Of a stretch of DNA of 64,000 bases, positions 9,410 to 18,383 are shown in pieces. This DNA is from Paenibacillus oceani (GTDB taxonomy: Bacteria > Bacillota > Bacilli > Paenibacillales > NBRC-103111). The notes under the pieces are model-generated. The model searched no databases. It saw nothing but the letters and a program-made list of their open reading frames with translations, and was not told the DNA's origin. The DNA is taken from contig NZ_JACXJA010000003.1 of assembly GCF_014705615.1 (NCBI RefSeq), forward strand, positions 349,785-413,784, given 5' to 3'. Made by a program: the position numbers and the translations under genes. Position 1 is the first letter of the stretch. Each line of letters starts with the position of its first letter.

Positions 9410-12325
9410 GTGGATTGGCAAGCGGATTGGATCTGGCTGGACGAGATAGAGCGTCCTGTTAATACGCACGTATGTTTTCGCAAAACGTTCACGCTCGGCG
9501 CCGAAGCGGTCGGCAAAGCGCGGTTGCGAATAAGCGCCGATTCGTACTACCGGGTATGGATCAACGGAAAGGAAGCCGGAGAAGGACCGGTTCGTTCGAC
9601 GCCCCGGCATTGGTATTACGACGATTACGATGTCAGCGGTTATGTCCGGACCGGGGATAACGTGATCGCTGTGGATGTATGGCATTACGGCCATTCGAAT
9701 TATCAGTACATCGAGAATCAGGCGGGCTTGATCGCAAGACTCGATCTCGGGGAAGACGGCCAGGCCGGAAGCTTCGCCACGGATAATAGCTGGAAGGCGA
9801 AGCAGCATGACGGATTCGAGAGCCATACGGTGAAACGCAATGTCAATATCGGCTGGCTGGAGCTGTTCGATGCCCGGAAGTGGAACGACGTCTGGCTGAC
9901 GTCCGCATATGACGATTCGGACTGGAGCAGTGCGGTCCGCGTGGCGGAAGGCGGAGGCGGAGTCTGGGGCGAGCTGCACACGGCTTCGATCGAGCCGATG
10001 GCCAAATCGCGCATTTATCCCAGCCAATTGACCTCCATATCGGAAGTCCGTCCGCTGCGGCAAGTCGTATCGGTGAATATGCGCGACAACTTTTATCCTG
10101 GCAACCGGGACGCCAATGCCAAAATATTCAGCGGTTACTTGGCAACGCTTCTCGAGACGGATGAACGCGTGACAGGTAAGCTCACATTCGCGCATTCGCC
10201 GTGGAACGGCGTCCAAGGCCGATATAAAATAAACAGCCGCTGGTACAAGCAAGGGGAAGAGATCGTGCTGGAGCCGGGACGGCACTTGTTCTTGCTTGAA
10301 ATATGCGGCGTTCATAACGATTTGTTCTCGCATATGGAATGGGACTTTCCGTCGCCGATTCGTTTCATTTCCCCGTTTGAGCCTCAGGGCGACGTGCGAA
10401 GGGCGGAGGGGGCGGCTGAAGGAGACGGCAGCTCACCGTTCGTCACTTGGGGGCCTTTCGAGACAATTGAGCCTGTGGCTGACGGCTACCATCCGGTCTA
10501 CGGGGGCGTCGAAAAGGAGACCGGGCTGAACCGGTCTCACCCGGAGTTTGCCGCACTCGGCGAAGCGGCCGAACCGGCCGATCTGCTCGCTTACCGGTCC
10601 TCGTGCAAGGAGGTGGAGCCGTCACGGATCATCGTGAACCATATGATCTATTCCTTGATGCTTCGCAAGCAAACCGTGGCAACCCGGGCGGTGCAGCGGA
10701 AAGACGAACGGATGCTGTACGGGCATCCCCGCCCTTCCGTGCTGGCTCCTCCGGCGGACGGAGCGGACCTGGAGCTGATCGTCGACTTCGGCAAGCTGTA
10801 CGTCGGGCAGATCGAGTTCGATCTGGATGCGGCGGAAGGCACCGTGATCGATGTATACGGCTTTGAGACGATGGTGGACGGCAAGGTGCGGTATACGGGC
10901 GGATTGAATAACGCTTTCCGGTATACAGCACGGGGAGGCCGGCAGTCCTATCGAAGCGTAACCCGGATGGGGTTCCGCTATTTAATCGTAGCGATTCGCG
11001 GCCAGACGACGCCGGTTTCCTTCCACTCGATCTCCGTGCTTCAATCCGGATACCCGGTAACCGATCAGGCGGTATTCCGCTGCTCGGACCCGCTGCTGAA
11101 CGACATCTGGGAAATTAGCCGGCATACGTCGGAAGTATGCACAGAGGATATGTTCGTCGACTGCCCGACGTACGAGCGGGTATTCTGGGTCGGCGACTGC
11201 CGGGTCAGCTCGCTTGTCAACTACTATTTATTCGGCTCCTACGAACTGGCGGAGCATTGCCTGACGATGGTTCCGCGCTCGCGCGAACAGAGCGGTCTGC
11301 TGCTCTCCTGCATGCCTACCGATTGGCAGTCGGTCATCCCGATGTGGACCTTCAGTTGGGTAATCGCTTGTAAGGAGTACGTCGAATACAGCGGGGATAC
11401 GAAGTTTATCGGCACCATCTATCCGGACATCGCCGAGACGCTGGAGACGTACTGCACGTTTATTAATGATAAAGGCTTGTTCGATATCAGCTCGTGGAAT
11501 TTGCTCGACTGGGCCGAGCTGGATATTCCGTATGTCGGTGTAGGTACGGCGCAGCATGCGGCGCTTGCTTATTGCTGCCGGATAACGGCGGATATGGCCC
11601 GGCGGCTGTCTCAACCCGAAGACGAGCGGCGGTGGAACGAGCGGAGCGAACGGCTCAAAGCGAGCATGAACGTTCATCTGTGGGACGACGGAAGAAGCGC
11701 CTACATAGACGGCTGGTATCGCAGCGGCAAACGGTCCGGTACTTGCAGCGTCCAAACCCATACGCTGCTTTATTTGTTCGATATGCTGGATCAAAAGCGC
11801 AAAGACGCCGTCGAAAGCAGGCTGGTCGATCCGCCTGCCGACTGGGTGCGCATTGGCACGCCGTTCATGTCGTTTTATTTGTTCGAAGCGTGGCAGCGGA
11901 TGGGCCGGCTCGATCGGATCGTATCCGCCATCCGCCAAGACTGGGGAACGATGGTCCGCCACGGATCGACTACGTGCTGGGAGACGTTCGCCGTGTACCC
12001 GCGTAGCTTCGCCCATGCGTGGTCGGCTGCGCCCGCTTATGTGCTCGGTAAATATGGCTTGGGCGTTGCGCCGGCTGCCGAGGGGTTCCGCCGCATCTCG
12101 ATATGTCCGCCAGAGCTGGACGGGCTGGAATGGGCGGAGGGGTCCGTTCCGACGCCGTACGGCCGGATAGACGTCGAATGGAGCCGCGAGAACGGCTCGG
12201 CGAGGCTGAGGCTGCGGGTACCGCAAGGCATCGGGATCGATGACGCCGAAGCGAGGGAACGCGGCTGGGACATACGGATCGAACGGGTGGGAGACACCGG
12301 GGAAGGGAGTGGGGACGATGCATGA
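9410..12325 (+). CDS. GH78 alpha-L-rhamnosidase
   Basis: Family 78 enzymes remove terminal alpha-L-rhamnose from plant glycosides and polysaccharides by inversion. The 971-residue protein has N-terminal beta-sandwich modules opening with ADWIWLD, then an (alpha/alpha)6 barrel. Its catalytic signature DCPTYERVFWVGD places Asp584, Glu589 and Asp596 at the same relative spacing (0, +5, +12) as Asp567, Glu572 and Asp579 of the Bacillus RhaB enzyme. Glu858 in STTCWE is 274 residues past Asp584, equal to the RhaB Glu841 spacing. GTG 9410 is preferred because AGGAGA lies 9 nt upstream; the longer frame from 9272 overlaps the promoter. No signal peptide is visible, so imported substrates are implied. 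It overlaps the next gene by 8 nt. Confidence 0.92.
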   Translation: MDWQADWIWLDEIERPVNTHVCFRKTFTLGAEAVGKARLRISADSYYRVWINGKEAGEGPVRSTPRHWYYDDYDVSGYVRTGDNVIAVDVWHYGHSNYQYIENQAGLIARLDLGEDGQAGSFATDNSWKAKQHDGFESHTVKRNVNIGWLELFDARKWNDVWLTSAYDDSDWSSAVRVAEGGGGVWGELHTASIEPMAKSRIYPSQLTSISEVRPLRQVVSVNMRDNFYPGNRDANAKIFSGYLATLLETDERVTGKLTFAHSPWNGVQGRYKINSRWYKQGEEIVLEPGRHLFLLEICGVHNDLFSHMEWDFPSPIRFISPFEPQGDVRRAEGAAEGDGSSPFVTWGPFETIEPVADGYHPVYGGVEKETGLNRSHPEFAALGEAAEPADLLAYRSSCKEVEPSRIIVNHMIYSLMLRKQTVATRAVQRKDERMLYGHPRPSVLAPPADGADLELIVDFGKLYVGQIEFDLDAAEGTVIDVYGFETMVDGKVRYTGGLNNAFRYTARGGRQSYRSVTRMGFRYLIVAIRGQTTPVSFHSISVLQSGYPVTDQAVFRCSDPLLNDIWEISRHTSEVCTEDMFVDCPTYERVFWVGDCRVSSLVNYYLFGSYELAEHCLTMVPRSREQSGLLLSCMPTDWQSVIPMWTFSWVIACKEYVEYSGDTKFIGTIYPDIAETLETYCTFINDKGLFDISSWNLLDWAELDIPYVGVGTAQHAALAYCCRITADMARRLSQPEDERRWNERSERLKASMNVHLWDDGRSAYIDGWYRSGKRSGTCSVQTHTLLYLFDMLDQKRKDAVESRLVDPPADWVRIGTPFMSFYLFEAWQRMGRLDRIVSAIRQDWGTMVRHGSTTCWETFAVYPRSFAHAWSAAPAYVLGKYGLGVAPAAEGFRRISICPPELDGLEWAEGSVPTPYGRIDVEWSRENGSARLRLRVPQGIGIDDAEARERGWDIRIERVGDTGEGSGDDA

Positions 12326-13484
12326 CGATGACTTGAAATCGTGGAGTAAAGAAGACATATGCGCCCATCTGGGCGACGATTATGACCGTTACCTGGGGGC
12401 GATCGTGCCTCCGATCTTCCAAAATTCGCTGTTTACGAGAAAGACGAAGTCGCACGGTTACAGCTACTCTCGCGTCTCGAACCCGACGCTGGAGGTGGCC
12501 GAGCGGAAGCTGGCCGCCCTGGAGGAAGGGGAACGCGCGCTGCTGTTCTCCTCCGGCATGTCGGCGATTACGGCTGCGATTATGCAGCATGCGGTGAAAG
12601 ACTGCCATGTCGTAACCCTGAAGAGCGTGTACACGCCTGTGCGTGTATTTCTCGAAACGTATATGAACAAGTTCGGCGTAGAAACGACCTTCGTCTCCGG
12701 GGAGGAGGTCCGGCAGTTTGAAGAGGCGATCCGGCCGAATACGCGGCTTATTTATTTGGAGACGCCGCTTTCGAACGTCTTCACCCTGCAGGATCTCGCG
12801 GCGGTTGCAAAGCTTGCCAAAAGCAAAGGCATCGCTACCGTCGTGGACAATACGTGGGCGACGCCGCTGTATCAAAATCCGCTTCGGTTCGGAATCGACA
12901 CCGTCGTTCACTCCGCTTCGAAATATTTGGGAGGGCACAGCGATATTATCGGCGGCGTCTTAATATCCGATGCCGCCACGGTCGAGCAGATGACGCATCG
13001 GGAACGGGGAATGTTCGGAGCGGTGATGGACCCGCATCAAGCCTGGCTGCTCACGCGGGGACTCCGGACGCTACCGCTGCGGATGGCGAAGCATCAGGAG
13101 AACGCGAGGAAGGTCGCGGCGTTCCTCCAGGAGCATCGTGACGTGGAGCAGGTGTTTTATCCCGGGCTGCCGGACCATCCCCAGTTCGAGCTAGCACTAG
13201 AACAGATGAGCGGCTGCAACGGGTTGATCAGCTTCGTACCGAAAGGGGACAAAGCGAACGTTGCCCGGATGAGCCGGGCGATGACCTGCTTCGAGGTCGG
13301 TCCCAGCTGGGGAGGCTTCGAAAGCTTAATGAACTTCCCCGGGGCGGGGATCGATGAGGAAATGTCGGAGCGCACCGGCATTCCGCGAGGCCTTGTCCGC
13401 ATCTCGGTCGGTCTGGAAACGGCGGGAACGATCATCGAAGATTTGGAGCGGGGCTTGCACGCTATTCGTCAGGAGGGATCGTAA
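12318..13484 (+). CDS. Trans-sulfuration family PLP enzyme (MetC-like C-S lyase)
   Basis: Members of the Cys/Met-metabolism PLP family cleave or exchange C-S bonds (cystathionine gamma-synthase, beta-lyase, methionine gamma-lyase). The 388-residue protein has YSRVSNPT, the SSGMSAI loop, VDNTWATP and the PLP-lysine motif HSASKYLGGHSD. The SVYTPVRVFL segment is closer to the VYGPTRRF pattern of cystathionine beta-lyases than to the YGGT of gamma-synthases. ATG 12318 sits inside the end of the rhamnosidase gene (8-nt overlap), after GGGAGTGGGG, so the two are translationally coupled. Linkage to a glycosidase and a TIM-barrel gene, and not to methionine genes, suggests a special substrate. The exact reaction cannot be read from the sequence. 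Confidence 0.85.
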   Translation: MHDDDLKSWSKEDICAHLGDDYDRYLGAIVPPIFQNSLFTRKTKSHGYSYSRVSNPTLEVAERKLAALEEGERALLFSSGMSAITAAIMQHAVKDCHVVTLKSVYTPVRVFLETYMNKFGVETTFVSGEEVRQFEEAIRPNTRLIYLETPLSNVFTLQDLAAVAKLAKSKGIATVVDNTWATPLYQNPLRFGIDTVVHSASKYLGGHSDIIGGVLISDAATVEQMTHRERGMFGAVMDPHQAWLLTRGLRTLPLRMAKHQENARKVAAFLQEHRDVEQVFYPGLPDHPQFELALEQMSGCNGLISFVPKGDKANVARMSRAMTCFEVGPSWGGFESLMNFPGAGIDEEMSERTGIPRGLVRISVGLETAGTIIEDLERGLHAIRQEGS

Positions 13485-13486
13485 AG

Positions 13487-14293
13487 ATGGAGTTGAAACT
13501 ATTCAAAGCATTGTGGGGCATGACCGGTACGCTGGAAGAACAAATCGAGCGGATCGCCGAAGCGGGATATGACGGAGTGGAGTGCCTCGTCCCCGACAAG
13601 GAGGACGTTCCGAGATTCCGCCGGCTGTTGGAGCGGTACGGTCTTGATTATATCGCGATGATGTACACGGACGGCGACCACGCGGCTACATTTCGCGATA
13701 GGCTGAACCGGGCTTGCGAGCTGGAGCCGCTCAAGGTCAATTCGCACAGCGCCAAAGACTGGATGCCGTTCGACGAGCAGCGGGCGTTTTTCGAGCAGGC
13801 GATGAAAGCGGAGCGGGACGTTCCGATTCCCGTCGCCCACGAGACCCACCGCAACCGCGCCACTTATTCGGCATGGAGCACGGCGGCGCTTCTGAAGGAA
13901 TTTCCGGAGATGAAGCTGACCGCCGATTTCAGTCATTGGGTCGTCGTATCGGAGACGCTCCTGGAGGATCAGCGGGACAACGTGGAGCTGGCGATCAGCC
14001 GGACAATTCATATTCACGGACGGGTCGGATTCCGCCACGGTCCGCAGGTTCCCGACCCGGCGGCGCCGGAATACGCGCAGGAGCGGGAAGCGCACGAAGC
14101 GTGGTGGGACGAAATTTGCCGCAGCCATTATGCCAGAGGTGAGAGAATCGTGACCTTCGATCCGGAGTTCGGACCGCCGAAGTATTTGCATACGCTGCCG
14201 TACACCGGACAGCCGTTGGCCGATCTGTGGCAAGTGTGCAAATGGATGGGGGACGCTTACCGCGATCGCTTCCGCCGGATTCGGTGGGAGTAA
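13487..14293 (+). CDS. Sugar phosphate isomerase/epimerase-like TIM-barrel protein
   Basis: The 268-residue protein looks like the xylose isomerase-like/AP-endonuclease-2 TIM-barrel superfamily, which contains metal-dependent sugar isomerases, epimerases and dehydratases. Candidate metal ligands appear on successive strands: PVAHETHRN (about residue 120), LTADFSHW (about 145), HIHGRVG (about 170) and FDPEFGPP (about 225). The start is 2 bp after the stop of the PLP gene, so the three genes form one operon with the rhamnosidase. The substrate is unknown. Rhamnose or an aglycone-derived sugar is suggested only by the neighbours. Confidence 0.75.
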   Translation: MELKLFKALWGMTGTLEEQIERIAEAGYDGVECLVPDKEDVPRFRRLLERYGLDYIAMMYTDGDHAATFRDRLNRACELEPLKVNSHSAKDWMPFDEQRAFFEQAMKAERDVPIPVAHETHRNRATYSAWSTAALLKEFPEMKLTADFSHWVVVSETLLEDQRDNVELAISRTIHIHGRVGFRHGPQVPDPAAPEYAQEREAHEAWWDEICRSHYARGERIVTFDPEFGPPKYLHTLPYTGQPLADLWQVCKWMGDAYRDRFRRIRWE

Positions 14294-14358
14294 CGAAGCG
14301 GTTTCCCCCGCAAGGATAAGGATAAGCGGAGTAAGGATAAAGGCGGTGCGAACCGGGA

Positions 14359-15255
14359 ATGAACAAGATGGATCAGCCTTCTTCCGATTTTGTGGATCAC
14401 GATTTTAATGAATCACTCGACCTGTTTCCCGTCTATTGCGAGCATAAAAGCGATACGACGCCGATGCGTGCGGCTCACGCCCACCGCGGCTTCGAGTTTC
14501 ACTTTACGTTCTCAAACCGGGGGATGATCCGGGTGGAGGACCGGGAATTCAGCGTTTATCCGGGCAAAGTTGTGATCATCCCGCCTCTCAAATACCATCG
14601 CTTCCATCCGGCGCAAAAATCGGTCTACAACCGTGCGATTTTGTCGATCGAGGAATCGTATTTGCAGCGGTTGATCGAAGCGGAGCCGGAGATCGCGGCC
14701 GTGTATGAGTCGTGGTTTCCCGGGGACGACGTCATTACGCTGGAATTCTCGATAGCAAGCCGGGAGCTGCAGCACATCCACCCTATTACGCAGCAGCTCG
14801 AATCGGAGCTGAAAGAGCGTAGGCAAGGCTTCGAGCTGTACGTGAGAACGTTGCTGCTCCAGTTGATCCTGCAACTCGCCCGGACGAAAGACTCGTGCGT
14901 CGTCAAGGAGCGGGCCGCTGCCGAGATGCTCGAGATCGCAGAGCGGATGACCGCCTATATCTCGGAGCGGTGCTGCGAGGGGGTCGACATCCCGGAGCTG
15001 ACGGAGAAGTTTCACGTCTCGCGTTCTTATGTTTACAAGCTGGTCAAGCAGCTCACCGGGTACACGCCGTATCAGTACATTATTATGCACCGGATTATCC
15101 GGGCCAAGGAAATGCTGCGTTCCAGCAACGAATCAATTACGCAGATCGCCCTTCGTGCGGGCTTCAACGATTCCCCGCATTTTATCCGTACTTTTAAGGA
15201 AGCGACGGGAATGACGCCGGGCGAGTTTAAACATTTGCCGGACAGCGGGATGTAG
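14359..15255 (+). CDS. AraC-family transcriptional regulator with cupin sensor domain
   Basis: The 298-residue protein has an N-terminal cupin-like half (AHAHRGFEFHFTFSNRG, about residues 35-55, with a VIIPPLKYHRFHP strand) and two C-terminal helix-turn-helix motifs (about residues 195-295) ending in the AraC signature GFNDSPHFIRTFKEATGMTPGEF. Such proteins usually sense sugars and activate adjacent promoters through tandem direct repeats. It lies 65 bp after the TIM-barrel gene and immediately upstream of the diiron gene, whose promoter region carries a 21-bp-spaced direct repeat. It may control the rhamnosidase operon, the diiron gene or both. The start at 14359 has a weak ribosome binding site; ATG 14368 is an alternative. 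Confidence 0.88.
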   Translation: MNKMDQPSSDFVDHDFNESLDLFPVYCEHKSDTTPMRAAHAHRGFEFHFTFSNRGMIRVEDREFSVYPGKVVIIPPLKYHRFHPAQKSVYNRAILSIEESYLQRLIEAEPEIAAVYESWFPGDDVITLEFSIASRELQHIHPITQQLESELKERRQGFELYVRTLLLQLILQLARTKDSCVVKERAAAEMLEIAERMTAYISERCCEGVDIPELTEKFHVSRSYVYKLVKQLTGYTPYQYIIMHRIIRAKEMLRSSNESITQIALRAGFNDSPHFIRTFKEATGMTPGEFKHLPDSGM

Positions 15256-15353
15256 CTAGATAGAGGAGCAGAGAGCCGGGGCGCGGAAGCGGCCCGGTTC
15301 CTCGTCTTGCAGCAGCGCGTGAACCGCACACCCAATTTGCATTAAATACTGCC

Positions 15354-15381
15354 GTGCAATCGAAAGTTACCATTGTGCAAT
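15354..15381 (+). promoter_or_regulatory. Direct repeat with 21-bp period upstream of the diiron gene
   Basis: GTGCAAT occurs at 15354-15360 and again at 15375-15381, exactly 21 bp apart (two helical turns), the spacing typical of AraC-family half-sites. A -35-like TTGATG (15381-15386) and a -10-like TACAAT (15402-15407, 15-bp spacer) follow directly. Binding by the upstream AraC protein is inference. Confidence 0.5.
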
Positions 15382-15438
15382 TGATGAAGCCCTGCACCTT
15401 ATACAATAGAAGCATAACCGATCGAGTGGGGTGTTTGC

Positions 15439-16794
15439 ATGGACAGCCATTTTGAAGTGGATTTGAATGATTACAGTTTTTTGGAGCAGGCCAGAGAAGC
15501 GGGCCGGGGGATTATGCGTCCGATTGAGGTGGCCGACCGGCTGAAAGGATTGTACTGGATCGAATTCGAATGCTCGCGCCTGGCGATGGGCTGGGTGTCC
15601 GCTTTTCCAGATTGGGAAGTAAAGGGACGGCTCGTCAGGCAAGCTTATCTGCACACGGAGCATATGAAATTGCTTGAAGCCCGGATTGACGAGCTGCCGG
15701 GCCGGGGAGTCGGCGGGAAATTGTGGACTCCGCAGAACGTCGGCGAGGCGTTCCAGCGAATGTCGATCGCTTATTCCACCGAGGCGTTTGCGGCGGCTTA
15801 TTTTTATATTTTGACCCAGCTGTATAACCGGTACAGCCGGCTTCGCATGACGCTTGACCCGATTCTGGACGCTCCGACGATTGACCGGCTCAAGATCATC
15901 GAGATGAACCGGTCCGAGCTGACCGAGTGGGTGTCCGGCTATGCCCAGTTTGCCTATATCGACGATCCCGAACAGCGTATCCGTTTATCCGGGTGGCTGG
16001 AGTTCGTCCGGACTTTGTGGCAGGCGATGGACACAACGTCGGACCCGGAAGGGAAGGCCGGTTTTCCCGACTTCCCGGTTTACGAAGTGGAGAAGCCGGC
16101 AGGGCCGGTACCTGCCAAAGCGGCCGTCGATCCGCGTTATCCGCTCGTCGATTTGACCAAGTACAAAAGCGCGATGTTCGATCCGAAATCTCCGACGCAC
16201 GGCAGCGTCAAGCATATGGTATTTATTAATGCGAGCGAGATGTCCGCGGCCGAGACGATGACTTATTTGTATTACGGCGTCCTCCGGATGCCGATGGACT
16301 TTTACTACGATGTTGCCCGTCATACGTGGGACGAGGTGCGGCACAGCCAGATGGGCGTACGCCGGCTGCTCCAGATGGGGTACAAGACCGAAGAGTTCGC
16401 CTGGCATCCTTGTACGGTGCTGTCCGGATACAATTTTAAAGGCGCGTTCCCCGAATTTTATGCGAGCCTGACGATGGTGATGGAGCCTTGTTCCTTTATT
16501 AAGAAACGGAAATCGATCGACTCGTTTTTGGAACACGGTGATCCGATGTCCTCCGTTCAGTCCGAATACGATATTGCCGACGAGCGGCTCCATGTGAATT
16601 TCGGCAAAAAGTGGGGAGCCAAAATGTACGAGCACATCGACGATCTGGTGACCGCCCAGTCGGTCGAACGGAAGGCGAAGCAGATGCATTTACAGAAGAT
16701 GGGGTACAGCGCGGAGGAAGTTAACCGGGTACTCGATCATTTTCCGGAGTTTTGCGGATTTGCGACGATGGATCTGCAATACGACAAGTATTAA
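15439..16794 (+). CDS. Diiron ferritin-like protein of unknown function
   Basis: The 451-residue product is not assigned to a characterised enzyme. Its C-terminal half has the ligand pattern of ferritin-like diiron carboxylate proteins: Glu272 in SAAETM, Glu299 and His302 in WDEVRH, Glu349 in VMEP, and Glu382 and His385 in ADERLH. The N-terminal half has a similar helical pattern (WIEFE ... LHTEHM, residues 40-76), suggesting internal duplication or a degenerate second bundle. No signal peptide or membrane segment is seen. It has its own promoter region with AraC-like repeats and is followed by a hairpin. An oxygenase or oxidase role is plausible from the fold but unproven. Confidence 0.7.
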   Translation: MDSHFEVDLNDYSFLEQAREAGRGIMRPIEVADRLKGLYWIEFECSRLAMGWVSAFPDWEVKGRLVRQAYLHTEHMKLLEARIDELPGRGVGGKLWTPQNVGEAFQRMSIAYSTEAFAAAYFYILTQLYNRYSRLRMTLDPILDAPTIDRLKIIEMNRSELTEWVSGYAQFAYIDDPEQRIRLSGWLEFVRTLWQAMDTTSDPEGKAGFPDFPVYEVEKPAGPVPAKAAVDPRYPLVDLTKYKSAMFDPKSPTHGSVKHMVFINASEMSAAETMTYLYYGVLRMPMDFYYDVARHTWDEVRHSQMGVRRLLQMGYKTEEFAWHPCTVLSGYNFKGAFPEFYASLTMVMEPCSFIKKRKSIDSFLEHGDPMSSVQSEYDIADERLHVNFGKKWGAKMYEHIDDLVTAQSVERKAKQMHLQKMGYSAEEVNRVLDHFPEFCGFATMDLQYDKY

Positions 16795-16819
16795 ACGAAA
16801 ACGAAAATCGCAGCCCAAA

Positions 16820-16859
16820 AAAGAGGGGCGTTCCGATGCCAAGCGGAGCGCTCCTCTTT
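16820..16859 (-). terminator. Terminator between the diiron gene and the PAP2 gene
   Basis: A 15-bp stem (16820-16834 with 16845-16859, two G-U pairs) has a 10-nt loop. Read on the minus strand it is followed by a run of six T, so it is a good terminator for the PAP2 gene and probably also stops the convergent diiron transcript. Confidence 0.8.
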
Positions 16860-16888
16860 GTGTTGGGTTGTGCCGCAGGTGTGCAGCG

Positions 16889-17716
16889 TTATCTCCCGAT
16901 CCTGGCCCCTGCAAGCAGCGATCTGCCTTCAGCCAGACGCAGTCCGATGCGCGACGCGAGCAGCCCTAGCACCATGCCTCCGGCCATATCGGTCAGCCAG
17001 TGAATGCCCAAGTAAAAAATCGAGAAAATAATAATAGCCGCACTTGCCGGAACGAATACTTTCCAGAACTTATTCCGGGAACGGAGCGCGATTACGGCCA
17101 TCGATACCGACAAGGACGTATGAAGACTCGGGAAGCAGTTGTCCAGATCTGACAGCCGCCGGTATTCCGTCTCGAATGATGGAAAGGCGTCCAGCATAAG
17201 AAAACGGACATTCGGGTTAAACGCATGCACTTCGGTAACCGGAAAAAACAAATAAAACGGAATGGCGATCATATAATTGATCATCAGCGCATAACAGACG
17301 GCGTAAAACAACTTGTGCTCGCCCTCAAACGTATACAGAAACAGGGAAGCGACCATGATTGCCGTAAACACGACGACATAAAAAAAGCTCAGCCCTGCCG
17401 TCAAGTAACTATTCTCGAACAGCTTCTGAAACAGAGCGACAAATTCGCCTTCGAGTCTGTAGATGCTCGGAGTAAAGTCGGCATGCTGGACCACCATGCT
17501 GTTCTCAATCGAAATCTCGATTTTATTGAAAAATAAAATAACGGCGATGCCCAGAAAATGAAGCAAATATTTGCGCTTCGTAAACAGCTCCTGAACAAAC
17601 GCTCCGGCCGCATGAAACGGGTATAACGGATGTCTCTTCAAGGAGAAAAACAATAAAACATACACGGTCAGGGCCATAAGAACGGTCACGTGGGTCATGG
17701 ACTGGAACGTAAACAA
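16889..17716 (-). CDS. PAP2-family membrane phosphatase
   Basis: The roughly 275-residue protein has about six hydrophobic segments and the PAP2 signatures NCFPSLHTS (about residue 200) and GIHWLTDMAGG (about residue 245), where the two His are catalytic in this superfamily. The long N-terminal membrane part recalls the inositol-phosphorylceramide-synthase-like branch. Probable substrates are lipid phosphates such as phosphatidic acid or undecaprenyl pyrophosphate; the sequence does not decide. The start is a TTG: TTG 17716 is 8 nt from AGGGGG and is preferred to TTG 17722, which is only 2 nt away. It is a monocistronic minus-strand gene between an accessory island and the backbone. Confidence 0.82.
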   Translation of the reverse strand: MFTFQSMTHVTVLMALTVYVLLFFSLKRHPLYPFHAAGAFVQELFTKRKYLLHFLGIAVILFFNKIEISIENSMVVQHADFTPSIYRLEGEFVALFQKLFENSYLTAGLSFFYVVVFTAIMVASLFLYTFEGEHKLFYAVCYALMINYMIAIPFYLFFPVTEVHAFNPNVRFLMLDAFPSFETEYRRLSDLDNCFPSLHTSLSVSMAVIALRSRNKFWKVFVPASAAIIIFSIFYLGIHWLTDMAGGMVLGLLASRIGLRLAEGRSLLAGARIGR

Positions 17717-17831
17717 AAACAAATCCCCCTACATCGATGTGTGGCTGCCGCGACTTGGACCCAACCAGTATATCATATCCGGGGGTGTGCCGAAATGCTC
17801 CTACTTTTACCTGACCGTGGCCTGCTTGCGC

Positions 17832-18233
17832 TTACTTTTTGGCGTTAACGCCGAACATGCCTCCGACCGCACCGGCGGGGATCGCGATCAGGAGCAAAGC
17901 GGCGGTATCCTTACCGAGTCCGGCGTCGAAGCCCAAAAAACCGACAAGAACGACGATGAGCGTGTACAGCACACCGAGAATGGCGCCATGATACCAGCCT
18001 CTGCTTTCCGAACGTTTGCCGCTGGAAAATCCTCCGAACAAGGAGGCGATTCCATGAATAAGAAAAGCAGCGGTTGTAAGCGTCTGCTCCTTCATATCGG
18101 TCATGGATACGACCAACGATGTGAACACCGCCCCGACGCACAGCCAGACGAAAGCATTCACGATGCCGGACAGCAGCGGCGAGGTAATGCGAATCCGAGG
18201 AACTTTCGAGATCGGGTTCATGCGGACATGCAC
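17832..18233 (-). CDS. TIGR04086-family membrane protein (YrzE-like)
   Basis: The 133-residue protein has four predicted transmembrane segments and a small charged loop (SSGKRSESRGWYHG) with the family pattern of a Gly-rich third helix. Bacillus subtilis has the homologous small gene yrzE between yajC and the DUF421 gene yrbG, so synteny supports the call. The function is unknown. The ATG at 18233 is 3 nt after GAGG and the next ATG at 18221 is 11 nt after it, so the true start may be either. It is divergent from the DUF421 gene. Confidence 0.78.
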   Translation of the reverse strand: MHVRMNPISKVPRIRITSPLLSGIVNAFVWLCVGAVFTSLVVSMTDMKEQTLTTAAFLIHGIASLFGGFSSGKRSESRGWYHGAILGVLYTLIVVLVGFLGFDAGLGKDTAALLLIAIPAGAVGGMFGVNAKK

Positions 18234-18383
18234 CTCTTTATCCTAGTTTGTAACCATTGTATGGGCGACTTGACCGGATTAGTACAAGGCTTTGGCAATT
18301 ATTGAGCAAGCGGGGACTGCATGAGGAGGAAGAAGGGCGGTCAGAATAGCAATGAAATCAAAACGTGCGGAGGAGTTGGTCTT

